From Nocardioidaceae bacterium (GTDB taxonomy: Bacteria > Actinomycetota > Actinomycetes > Propionibacteriales > Nocardioidaceae): a stretch of 9,611 bases of DNA. Numbering within the stretch: position 1 is the stretch's first letter; each line of letters starts with the position of its first letter. The notes beneath the pieces were generated by a model. The model worked only from the letters and a program-made list of their open reading frames with translations, was not told the DNA's origin and did no database searches. Where the stretch lies: contig JAICRS010000107.1 of the NCBI GenBank assembly GCA_025966335.1, positions 1 through 9,611 on the forward strand. The letters run 5' to 3'. Shown in pieces: positions 1 to 6,609 of the stretch. Position numbers and translations under genes: made by a program.

Positions 1-1
1 C

Positions 2-2737
2 GGACTGCAGGCGCAGACCCGCCCCCCCGAGCGGGTGGTCGCGGTCGACACCGGCAGCACCGACGCCAGTGTCGATCTGCTGACCGACCGGCTCGGGACC
101 GATGCGGTGCTGCGGGCGGGGACGACGTCGTCGTACGGGGCCGCCGTGCGGCTGGGGCTCGACCAGCTCGTCGACGGCCCGCCCGCCGACCACGTCGAGT
201 GGGTGTGGCTGCTGCACGACGACAGTGCGCCGGCGCCGGACGCGCTCGAGCGGCTGCTCGAGGCCGCCGCGCAAGCTCCGTCCGCCTCGGTGCTCGGGCC
301 GAAGACCCGCGAGTGGCCGTCGCTGCGCCGTCTGCTCGAGCTGGGCGTGACGATCAGCGGAACCGGCCGCCGGGAGACCGGGCTGGAACGCGGCGAGTAC
401 GACCAGGGGCAGCACGACCGGACGCGAGACGTGCTCGCGGTGAACACCGCGGGGATGCTCGTCCGGCGCGACGTGTTCGACCAGCTCGGCGGGTTCGACC
501 CACGGCTCCCGGTCTTCGGCAACGACATCGACTTCGGTTGGCGCGCGGCCCGTGCCGGCCACCGCACGCTGGTGGTTCCCGACGCCGTGGTGTTCCACGT
601 CGAGGCCGCGCACCGCGGGGTGCGCCGGACCCCGCTCACCGGGAGCCATCGCCGCTCGGAACGGCGCGCCGCCCTCTACACGCTGCTGGTCAACGGCTCG
701 CTGGTCGCGCTCCCGTTCCATCTCGTGCGCCTGTTCCTCGGCAGCCTGGTCCGGGCCGCCGGACTGCTCCTGGTCCGCGCGCCGCGGGAGGCGTACGACG
801 AGGTGGTCGCCTTGCTGGCCACCTACCTGAGGCCGGACCGGGTCGTCACCGGCCGGCTCGAGCGGCGCCGGACGGCGACCGTCCCGCCCCGTGCGGTCCG
901 GCACCTGCTGGCGCCGCCGTGGCTGCCCTACCGGCACGGACTCGACTTCGTCACCGACGTGGCATCCGCGGTCGGCCACCAGGCCGGTGAGCTCTCCTCG
1001 GCCCGGCGGAGTCGGCGCGGGGGCACCCTGGAGACCGGCCCGGTGCCTGCGGAGGCGCAGAACCTGCCCGACGACCAGGGCCTCATCGCCCGGCTGCTGA
1101 CCAGTCCGACCGCAGCGGTGTTCGGCCTCCTCGTCGTGCTCGCCCTGGTCGGTGCACGCGGTGTCCTCGGGGCAGGCCAGCTCTCCGGCGGCGCGCTGCT
1201 GCCGGCGCCCGGCTCGGCTCTCGCCTGGTGGGAGGTCTACCTGGAGTCGTGGCACGAGGTGGGGGTCGGCTCGGCGGCGCCGGCAGCGCCGTACCTGCTG
1301 CCGCTGGCGGTCGCCGGAACGCTGCTGCTGGCCAAGGCGTGGCTGCTGGTCGACCTGCTGTTCCTGCTCGTCGTGCCGCTCGCCGCGTTCGGTGGCTACC
1401 GCTTCCTGCTGCGGGTGACCGGAGCGAGATTCCCGGCCCTGTGGGGTGCGGTTGCCTACGGCCTGGTCCCGGTGCTGGCCGGCTCGGTGAACCAGGGCCG
1501 GCTCGGCACCGTGGTCGCCGCCCTCTGCCTGCCGTGGCTCGCGCACTCGGCCCTCTTCCTCTCCGGGTCCCACCCGACGGACCGTCGCTGGCGGGCGGCG
1601 TGGCGCACCGCGCTCTGGCTCGCGCTGGTCACCGCGTTCGTGCCGATCGCCTGGGTCCTCGCGGCGGCCCTCGCACTGGTCGCGCTGGTAGCCCGGCCGG
1701 TCAGGAACCATGCCCCGACGGCCGTCACGGTCGCCGCGGTGCCGGTACTGCTGCTGCCCTGGACCGTGCAGATCTTCGGCCGGCCCGGCGGGCTGCCGTG
1801 GCTCGCCGAGGCGGGCCTGCCGGCCGTCGACCTGCTGGGTCGGATCGGTCCGTGGGACGTCGTGCTCGGTCGACCCGTCCAGATCGGCGCTGCGCCGGGC
1901 TGGATCAGCGCGGGCATCGTGCTCGCCGCACTGGCGGCCTTGCTCAGGCGCGACACCCGGTCCCGGGTCCTGCCGGCCTGGACGGTCCTCGTCGTCGGCC
2001 TGGTCGTGGTCGCCCTGGTGCCGGAGACGGTGTGGCTCGGTTTTCTGCTGCTGGTCGTCCAGGCCGCCGGGATCTGCGCCGCCGCCACCGCAGGGAGCGG
2101 GGTGGGTGCGATGATCTCCGGCACCAGCTTCGGGTGGCGACAGCCGGTCGGGCTGCTGGTCGTCGCGGCCGCGCTGCTCTCCCCGGTCGCCGGCCTGGTC
2201 TGGTGGGCCATGGAGGGAGTGTCCGAGCCGCTCGACCGGCGCCCGGTGCAGACAGTGCCCACCTACATGGCCGAGGCGGCCCGGGCGGACCCGGACCACG
2301 GCACGCTGGTGGTCCGGGGCGACCGGCGCGCCGGCCTGGAGTACCTGGTGCGGCGAAGAGACGGGCAACGGCTCGGCGACGACACGCTGGCTCCCGCGCT
2401 GGAGGCACAGCGTGAGCTGACCGACCTGGTGGGCCGCCTGGCCACCGCCGCGCAGCCGGAGGACATCGAGACCCTCAGCCGGTACGGCGTCGCGTACGTC
2501 TACGCACCGCCGCCGGCCGACGTCGTTCTCAGCGGCAACCTCGACAGTGTCAGCGGGCTGGCTCCCGCCAGCGCGGTCCGTCCCGGCGCCCGCGCCTGGC
2601 AGCTCGACGCCGAGCCGAGTGATGATGCGCTGCCGAGCCCGGCGGAGTCACTGCGTCCGTGGCTGCTGGCCGCGCAGCTGGTGGCGGTCGTGGTGGCCGC
2701 GGTGCTGGCCGCCCCGAGCCGGAGGGTGCGCCGATGA
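2..2737 (+). CDS. GT2-family glycosyltransferase with large polytopic membrane domain (5' end outside window)
   Basis: The reading frame is open from the first base, so the true start lies upstream; the visible part begins GLQAQTRPPERVVAVDTGS, which is inside the first strand of a GT-A fold. Counting from the valine at base 35 as residue 1, I see the nucleotide-binding DTGSTD (5-10), a DXD-like HDDS (61-64), the acceptor-side motif NDIDFGWR (163-170) and HVEAAHRG (188-195), as in rhamnosyl- and galactofuranosyl-transferase-like GT2 enzymes. A hydrophobic stretch follows near 215-245, then a basic linker, then roughly ten membrane helices from about 357 to 735. A soluble, probably extracytoplasmic part spans about 740-870, followed by a last helix and a basic tail (RRVRR). 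Donor and acceptor sugars cannot be read from sequence; envelope polysaccharide assembly is the inferred role. It is joined by an ATGA overlap to the DUF5719 gene, so the two are probably co-translated. The GT2 call is firm and the substrate is unknown. Confidence 0.9.
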   Translation, partial: GLQAQTRPPERVVAVDTGSTDASVDLLTDRLGTDAVLRAGTTSSYGAAVRLGLDQLVDGPPADHVEWVWLLHDDSAPAPDALERLLEAAAQAPSASVLGPKTREWPSLRRLLELGVTISGTGRRETGLERGEYDQGQHDRTRDVLAVNTAGMLVRRDVFDQLGGFDPRLPVFGNDIDFGWRAARAGHRTLVVPDAVVFHVEAAHRGVRRTPLTGSHRRSERRAALYTLLVNGSLVALPFHLVRLFLGSLVRAAGLLLVRAPREAYDEVVALLATYLRPDRVVTGRLERRRTATVPPRAVRHLLAPPWLPYRHGLDFVTDVASAVGHQAGELSSARRSRRGGTLETGPVPAEAQNLPDDQGLIARLLTSPTAAVFGLLVVLALVGARGVLGAGQLSGGALLPAPGSALAWWEVYLESWHEVGVGSAAPAAPYLLPLAVAGTLLLAKAWLLVDLLFLLVVPLAAFGGYRFLLRVTGARFPALWGAVAYGLVPVLAGSVNQGRLGTVVAALCLPWLAHSALFLSGSHPTDRRWRAAWRTALWLALVTAFVPIAWVLAAALALVALVARPVRNHAPTAVTVAAVPVLLLPWTVQIFGRPGGLPWLAEAGLPAVDLLGRIGPWDVVLGRPVQIGAAPGWISAGIVLAALAALLRRDTRSRVLPAWTVLVVGLVVVALVPETVWLGFLLLVVQAAGICAAATAGSGVGAMISGTSFGWRQPVGLLVVAAALLSPVAGLVWWAMEGVSEPLDRRPVQTVPTYMAEAARADPDHGTLVVRGDRRAGLEYLVRRRDGQRLGDDTLAPALEAQRELTDLVGRLATAAQPEDIETLSRYGVAYVYAPPPADVVLSGNLDSVSGLAPASAVRPGARAWQLDAEPSDDALPSPAESLRPWLLAAQLVAVVVAAVLAAPSRRVRR
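2721..2725 (+). promoter_or_regulatory. Ribosome binding site of the DUF5719 gene
   Basis: GGAGG lies inside the last codons of the glycosyltransferase gene, eight bases before the ATG at 2734. It decides the start: an in-frame upstream start at 2659 would bury the membrane helix behind 25 Gly/Arg-rich residues and overlap the upstream gene far more. Confidence 0.7.
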
Positions 2738-4179
2738 CCGTGCCCCGCTCCGGACGCCGGGTCGCCGACCGGACCCCACGGCAGGTCGCCGGCGGCACGG
2801 TCGCCGCTGCCGTGCTGGTTGCCGTCGCGGTGGTCGCGGTGCTGCTCACCGGTTCCGCGGCGCCCGACGACGACCGGTCCGGCGGGACCGAGGGGGTCCT
2901 GGTGGACCATGCCCTCGACGGCTGCTTGCGAGCGGACCCACCCCGCGGGACGCGCACCAGCGTGGTCACCGGCGCCGCGCCGGTCCGGGGTCTGGGCAGC
3001 GGCGGCAGCATCCGGTTCGGCGAGCCGGGGGAGCTGGCGGGCGCGGAGGAGCGCACCCCGGCGCGCGGCGAGCTGGTCGTGCCCGACCCCGGGCGCGGCG
3101 AGACGGCGGACGTGCTCGCGGTGGAGGCGACCGGCGAGCTCGCCGCGGGCCTGTTCACCTTCCGGTCCGACACCGGCGACGGCACTGCGGCCGTTGCCCG
3201 CTGCGACTCGCCCCGGGCACAGTGGTGGTTCACCGGCGCGGCCGCCACGCTGACGCACACCTCCGAGCTCGTCGTGGCCAACCTCGACCCGGGTGCGGCG
3301 GTGGTGGACGTGCGGGTGCTCGGCCCCGAGGGCGAGGTCGAGACCCTCGGCACCCGCGGGATCACGGTGCCTCCGCTGAGCTCGACCGTCCTCGAGCTGA
3401 CCGAGCTCGCCCCCCAGGGCGAGGACCTCGCGGTGAACGTCGTCGCCTCGCGCGGACGGGTGGTCGCGGGGTTGTCCGACAGCTACGCACCCGAGTTCGG
3501 CTCCGAGCCCGGCAAGGAGTGGCTCCCCGACCAGGCTTCCGCAAGCCGGGTGGTCCGCCTCGCCGGCCTGCCGCGGCGGGCGGACGAGCACGTGCTCGTG
3601 GTGGCCAACCCCTCCGGCCGGGAAGCACTCGTCGCGGTCGAGGTGTCCGGGGAGAGCGGGTCGTTCACACCGACCGACGTGGCGCAGGTCCGGGTGCCAC
3701 CGGGTGCCGTGGTGAGCACTCCCGTGACGGAGGCAGTCCCCGGGGGCGCCGCCGCGGTCACGCTTCGCTCACCCGTCCCGGTCACGGCGACGGTCCGGTC
3801 CACGGCAGGAGGCGACACGTCGTACGCCGGAAGCGTCCGGGCGCTCGCCGGCCCTGCCGTCGCCCCGGTCCCCGACCGGCTGCGCAGCTCGGTGCAGCTG
3901 ACCGGCGGCGAACAGGGCGGCACGGCGGGGATCGTCGCCTATGACGCGGCCGGAGCGCAGGTCGGTGCGACCACCCTCCGGCTGGACCCGGGCGCCACCA
4001 ACGCCTGGTCACCGGCCGGGCGAGCGGCCTACGTGGTCGTCGAGCCACGGGAGGGTCGGGTCCACGGCGCGGTGACCTATGCAGGCGACGCGGGACTGTC
4101 CCAGGTGGCGCTGCGGCCGGTGGTCGTGCGGGTCACCCGGCCGGCGGTCCGGCCGGTGCTCGCTCAGTCCGCCTCGTAG
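2734..4179 (+). CDS. DUF5719 family membrane-anchored extracytoplasmic protein
   Basis: A 481-residue protein. A short basic N-terminus (MTVPRSGRRVADR) is followed by one hydrophobic helix at about 18-40, with no lipobox cysteine, so it is probably anchored with the bulk outside the membrane. The rest is rich in Val, Gly, Thr and Ala with a beta-sandwich pattern. The WWFTG motif (164-168) followed by LVVANLDPG (about 179-187) is what I associate with DUF5719. A second copy of the module starts at VVANPSG (about 289-295), and a weaker third near 385-460. Only two cysteines are visible (C64 and C157), which could form a disulfide outside the cell. No catalytic motif is seen. It overlaps the glycosyltransferase gene by four bases (ATGA), which points to a shared envelope task, perhaps a partner of the membrane enzyme. 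Its 3' end overlaps the convergent gene by 16 bases. Function is not established. Confidence 0.88.
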   Translation: MTVPRSGRRVADRTPRQVAGGTVAAAVLVAVAVVAVLLTGSAAPDDDRSGGTEGVLVDHALDGCLRADPPRGTRTSVVTGAAPVRGLGSGGSIRFGEPGELAGAEERTPARGELVVPDPGRGETADVLAVEATGELAAGLFTFRSDTGDGTAAVARCDSPRAQWWFTGAAATLTHTSELVVANLDPGAAVVDVRVLGPEGEVETLGTRGITVPPLSSTVLELTELAPQGEDLAVNVVASRGRVVAGLSDSYAPEFGSEPGKEWLPDQASASRVVRLAGLPRRADEHVLVVANPSGREALVAVEVSGESGSFTPTDVAQVRVPPGAVVSTPVTEAVPGGAAAVTLRSPVPVTATVRSTAGGDTSYAGSVRALAGPAVAPVPDRLRSSVQLTGGEQGGTAGIVAYDAAGAQVGATTLRLDPGATNAWSPAGRAAYVVVEPREGRVHGAVTYAGDAGLSQVALRPVVVRVTRPAVRPVLAQSAS

Positions 4180-4622
4180 CTCGGGTCGATCTCCTCCGGG
4201 GCCCGGCCGAGCAGCTCCGAGACCTGCTCGACGAGCACGGTGAGCACCATTGCGGACAGGTCGGACCGGTCCTCGCAGCGGAGCTCGATCGGCCGGCGGA
4301 ACAGCACCAGCCGCGTCGGCGTACCTCCGGACCCGCGCACCAGGGACGCCAGCGGGACCGTCGCCGCGGCCCAGTCGTCGGGCACCATCGGGGTCTCCTC
4401 CACGGCGAACTCGACCAGGCCCAGCTCGTCGTGCCACCGCTCGTCGAGGCGGTGCACCACACTCAGCACGAGCGCGTCGAACTCGTCCCTGGGGCTGCGC
4501 ATCAGCGGGACCCCGACCGGGGAGTGCGGCCCCGGCAGCACCGCCGGTCCGCGCATGCCACGCCCTCGCCGGTCCCTGTTCTTGCCGGTCCGTGGGCCTG
4601 TGGCTGCTCCGGTAGGTGTCAC
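4164..4622 (-). CDS. Zincin-like metallopeptidase family protein with degenerate active site
   Basis: A small protein of 152 residues from the GTG at 4622. It has a basic N-terminus (RDRRGRGMRGP, about 15-25), then FDALVLSVVHRLDERW and VEFAVEETP, which recall the actinobacterial family annotated as metallopeptidase (PF06262-like, as in mycobacterial Rv3259). In active members the C-terminal helix carries HExxH. Here the matching segment reads VEQVS (131-135, bases 4218-4232), followed by ELLGRAPEEIDPSY. Both zinc-binding histidines are absent, so peptidase activity is unlikely; a scaffold or binding role is my inference. I chose GTG 4622 because a TANNNT box lies seven bases upstream and because the basic RGRGMRGP stretch looks like a conserved family N-terminus. 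Alternatives are GTG 4655 (163 residues) and ATG 4556 (130 residues, with a GAGGG six bases upstream). It is divergent from DUF3499 and convergent with DUF5719. Confidence 0.8.
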   Translation of the reverse strand: MTPTGAATGPRTGKNRDRRGRGMRGPAVLPGPHSPVGVPLMRSPRDEFDALVLSVVHRLDERWHDELGLVEFAVEETPMVPDDWAAATVPLASLVRGSGGTPTRLVLFRRPIELRCEDRSDLSAMVLTVLVEQVSELLGRAPEEIDPSYEAD

Positions 4623-4629
4623 GACCGCG

Positions 4630-4635
4630 AGCCTA
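4630..4635 (-). promoter_or_regulatory. Predicted -10 box for the zincin-like gene (leaderless)
   Basis: Read on the minus strand, TAGGCT is followed by seven bases and then GTG at 4622. That places the expected transcription start at or next to the first base of the start codon, so the mRNA would lack a leader. No convincing -35 hexamer or Shine-Dalgarno sequence is seen, as is common for actinobacterial leaderless promoters. Confidence 0.5.
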
Positions 4636-4659
4636 ATCGGTGCCGACCACCCCACGGGG

Positions 4660-4665
4660 TACCGT
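4660..4665 (+). promoter_or_regulatory. Predicted -10 box for DUF3499 (leaderless)
   Basis: TACCGT is followed by seven bases and the GTG at 4673, the same geometry as the opposing promoter at 4630-4635. There is no purine-rich Shine-Dalgarno sequence before the GTG, so translation from a leaderless mRNA is the simplest reading. The -35 region would fall near 4637-4642, next to the opposing -10 box, so the two promoters share one polymerase footprint. Confidence 0.55.
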
Positions 4666-4672
4666 CTGCGTC

Positions 4673-5053
4673 GTGAGTTCCGCCCGTCGCTGTTCCCGCA
4701 CCGCCTGCGCGCGATCGGCAGTGGCCACCTTGACCTACGTCTACTCCGACCAGACCGCGGTCCTGGGGCCGCTGGCCACCTTCGCCGAGCCGCACGCCTA
4801 CGACCTGTGCGAGGCGCACAGCGAGCGGCTCAGCGCTCCGCGTGGTTGGGAGGTCCTGCGGCTCGCGCCGGACCCGGACGCGCTCGGGCCCACCAGCGAC
4901 GACCTGCTGGCACTCGCCGACGCCGTGCGCGAGGCCGCCCGCCCGCTTCCTGTCCAGGACACCCCCGGGCGTGCCGTCGCGCTCGCGCAGGAGACCGGCC
5001 GTGAGGTCGGTCGGCGCGGCCACCTACGGGTGCTGCGTTCCCCCGACAGCTGA
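4673..5053 (+). CDS. DUF3499 family protein, putative small zinc-binding protein
   Basis: A 126-residue protein starting at GTG with VSSARRCSRTACARSAVA. The N-terminal half is the strongly conserved part of DUF3499: CX4C (C7, C12), then TLTYVYSDQTAVLGPLA, then DLCEAH with C46 and H49, then SAPRGWEVLRL. Four potential ligands (C7, C12, C46, H49) make a zinc-ribbon-like site plausible, but this is inference. The C-terminal half (about 60-126) is Ala-, Asp- and Arg-rich and probably less ordered. The start was chosen because a -10 box lies seven bases upstream and because the family begins just before the CSRTAC motif; an in-frame GTG at 4640 would overlap that promoter. The next gene, manB, begins 27 bases downstream with its own promoter-like box. 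In actinobacteria DUF3499 commonly sits between the zincin-like gene and manB, as here. Cellular role unknown. Confidence 0.87.
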   Translation: MSSARRCSRTACARSAVATLTYVYSDQTAVLGPLATFAEPHAYDLCEAHSERLSAPRGWEVLRLAPDPDALGPTSDDLLALADAVREAARPLPVQDTPGRAVALAQETGREVGRRGHLRVLRSPDS

Positions 5054-5068
5054 CCCGGGGCCGGGCGG

Positions 5069-5074
5069 TAGGGT
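5069..5074 (+). promoter_or_regulatory. Predicted -10 box for manB (leaderless)
   Basis: TAGGGT ends six bases before the manB ATG at 5081. The bases between (CAGCCC) contain no Shine-Dalgarno sequence, so a leaderless transcript beginning at the ATG is predicted. Read-through from the DUF3499 promoter would give a second, leadered form. Confidence 0.5.
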
Positions 5075-5080
5075 CAGCCC

Positions 5081-6436
5081 ATGGCGCCGACCGACACCAT
5101 CTTCAAGGCGTACGACGTGCGCGGCCTCGTCCCGGAACAGCTCGACGAGGCCGTCGCCGAAGCCGTCGGTGCGGCGTTCGTCCGGGTGACCGGCACCGCC
5201 GGGGGCTCGATCGTCGTCGGACGCGACATGCGGCCCTCGTCCCCGGGTCTCGCCGACGCGTTCGCCGCCGGTGCCTGCCGCGCCGGCGCGGACGTGGTGA
5301 TGATCGGCCTGGCCTCGACCGACCAGCTGTACTTCGCCTCAGGGCGCCTCGGCGTACCCGGGGCGATGTTCACCGCCAGCCACAACCCGGCGCAGTACAA
5401 CGGGATCAAGCTGTGCCGAGCCCACGCGGTGCCGGTCGGGATGGACACCGGCCTCGCCGAGATCCGCGACCTGGTCGCCTCCGGCGCGGACACCGTCGCG
5501 GAACGCCCCGGGACGGTGAGCCGGCTCGACGTGCTCGACGACTACGCGGACCACCTGCTGTCGCTGGTCCCGGTCACCGGTCGCCGGCTGAAGGTCGTGG
5601 TCGACGCCGGGAACGGGATGGCCGGTCACACCGCACCCTCGGTGTTCGCGCGGCTCGACGTCGAGCTGGTGCCGATGTACTTCGAGCTCGACGGCACCTT
5701 CCCGAACCACGAGGCCAACCCGATCGAGCCGGAGAACCTCCGGGACCTGCGGGCGCGAGTCCGTGCGGTCGACGCAGACCTCGGGCTGGCGTTCGACGGT
5801 GACGCGGACCGTTGCTTCCTGGTCGACGAACGGGGCGAACCGGTGGACCCCTCGGCGCTCACCGCGCTGATCGCCGCCCGTGAGCTGCGCAAGGAGCCCG
5901 GAGCACCGGTGATCCACAACCTGATCACCTCACGGGCGGTGCCGCAGATCATCACCGAGCACGGCGGGGTCCCGGTGCGGACCCGGGTCGGCCACTCCTT
6001 CATCAAGGCGACCATGGCCGAGACCGGCGCGATCTTCGGCGGCGAGCACTCGGGACACTTCTACTTCCGCGACTTCTGGTGCGCCGACTCCGGCATGCTC
6101 GCCGCCCTGCATGCGCTCGCCGCCCTCGCCGGGACGGACCTTCCGCTGTCCGGCCTTCTGGCGGAGTACTCCCGGTTCGCGAGCTCCGGTGAGATCAACT
6201 CCACCGTCGAGGACCCGGCGGCGACGCTGGTCGCCGTCGAGGACAGCTTTGCGGGTCGGGAGGGGCTGGCCCTCGACCACCTGGACGGGCTGACGGTGAA
6301 CCACGACGACTGGTGGTTCAATGTCCGCGCGTCCAACACCGAGCCCCTGCTACGGCTGAACGCCGAAGGCCGGGATGCGGCAACCATGGCGCAGATCCGC
6401 GACGACGTGCTCGCCACGATCAGGAGAGACTCATGA
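5081..6436 (+). CDS. manB: Phosphomannomutase / phosphoglucomutase (ManB)
   Basis: A cytoplasmic alpha-D-phosphohexomutase of 451 residues, a full family length. It converts mannose-6-phosphate to mannose-1-phosphate, the precursor of GDP-mannose for mannosylated lipids, glycans and glycoproteins; some relatives also act on glucose phosphates. All four family landmarks are intact: FKAYDVRG at the N-terminus (8-15), the phosphoserine loop TASHNP with S100, the magnesium loop DGDADR (239-244), the sugar-specificity loop GEHSGH (321-326) and the phosphate-binding loop RASNTEP (416-422). The GEHSGHFYFRD form and the order of domains favour ManB over GlmM, which has a different sugar loop. The start is the first ATG, placed six bases after a TAGGGT box with no Shine-Dalgarno sequence. 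The stop overlaps the Trm112-like gene (ATGA), so ManB heads a coupled three-gene unit. Confidence 0.95.
   Translation: MAPTDTIFKAYDVRGLVPEQLDEAVAEAVGAAFVRVTGTAGGSIVVGRDMRPSSPGLADAFAAGACRAGADVVMIGLASTDQLYFASGRLGVPGAMFTASHNPAQYNGIKLCRAHAVPVGMDTGLAEIRDLVASGADTVAERPGTVSRLDVLDDYADHLLSLVPVTGRRLKVVVDAGNGMAGHTAPSVFARLDVELVPMYFELDGTFPNHEANPIEPENLRDLRARVRAVDADLGLAFDGDADRCFLVDERGEPVDPSALTALIAARELRKEPGAPVIHNLITSRAVPQIITEHGGVPVRTRVGHSFIKATMAETGAIFGGEHSGHFYFRDFWCADSGMLAALHALAALAGTDLPLSGLLAEYSRFASSGEINSTVEDPAATLVAVEDSFAGREGLALDHLDGLTVNHDDWWFNVRASNTEPLLRLNAEGRDAATMAQIRDDVLATIRRDS
6422..6426 (+). promoter_or_regulatory. Ribosome binding site of the Trm112-like gene
   Basis: AGGAG lies inside the last codons of manB, six bases before the ATG at 6433. 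It sets the start of a gene too short to be secure on length alone. Confidence 0.7.
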
Positions 6437-6609
6437 AGCTGGACCCCGCACTGCTCGAGATCATCGTCTGTCCGGACTGCCATGGTGCGCTGGCCGTCGA
6501 CGACGCGGCCGGCGAGCTGGTCTGCACCTCGTGCGGCCTGGCCTACCCGGTGCGTGACGACATCCCGGTGCTGCTGGTCGACGAGGCCCGCAAGCCCGGA
6601 GAGGTGTGA
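6433..6609 (+). CDS. Trm112-like zinc-ribbon protein
   Basis: A 58-residue protein with the pattern MKLDPALLEIIVCPDC, then VCTSCGLAYPVRDDIPVLL. The cysteines C13, C16, C31 and C34 form two CX2C knuckles of a zinc ribbon, and the 'YPVRDDIPVLL' tail is typical of the Trm112/UPF0434 family. Eukaryotic and archaeal Trm112 activates several SAM-dependent methyltransferases acting on tRNA, rRNA and release factors. In actinobacteria the partner is not known to me, so activation of a methyltransferase here is inference. Start and stop are both coupled: the ATG overlaps the manB stop (ATGA) and the TGA shares its last base with the next ATG. An AGGAG six bases upstream supports the start. No candidate methyltransferase is encoded in this window; the only methylation-linked neighbour is ahcY, about 2 kb downstream. 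Confidence 0.9.
   Translation: MKLDPALLEIIVCPDCHGALAVDDAAGELVCTSCGLAYPVRDDIPVLLVDEARKPGEV
6598..6604 (+). promoter_or_regulatory. Ribosome binding site of the SIS-domain gene
   Basis: GGAGAGG overlaps the end of the Trm112-like gene. The GGAG core is seven bases before ATG 6609 but only four before the alternative GTG at 6606, so ATG 6609 is preferred. Confidence 0.6.

Noticed and set aside
1456..2262. Minus-strand open frame of 268 codons
   Set aside because: Ser/Thr/Arg-rich shadow opposite the membrane helices; no ribosome binding site or family resemblance.
1228..2415. Plus-strand open frame of 395 codons inside the glycosyltransferase
   Set aside because: It is an out-of-frame shadow of the membrane domain, rich in Gly, Arg and Ala, with no hydrophobic pattern or motif.
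2500..3591. Minus-strand open frame of 363 codons across the glycosyltransferase end and DUF5719
   Set aside because: It runs antisense to two well supported genes, its product is low-complexity Arg/Gly/Ala without recognisable domains, and such frames are common in high-GC DNA.
6606..6608. GTG at 6606 as start of the SIS gene
   Set aside because: It is one codon upstream of ATG 6609 and leaves only four bases after the GGAG core; the ATG has normal spacing.
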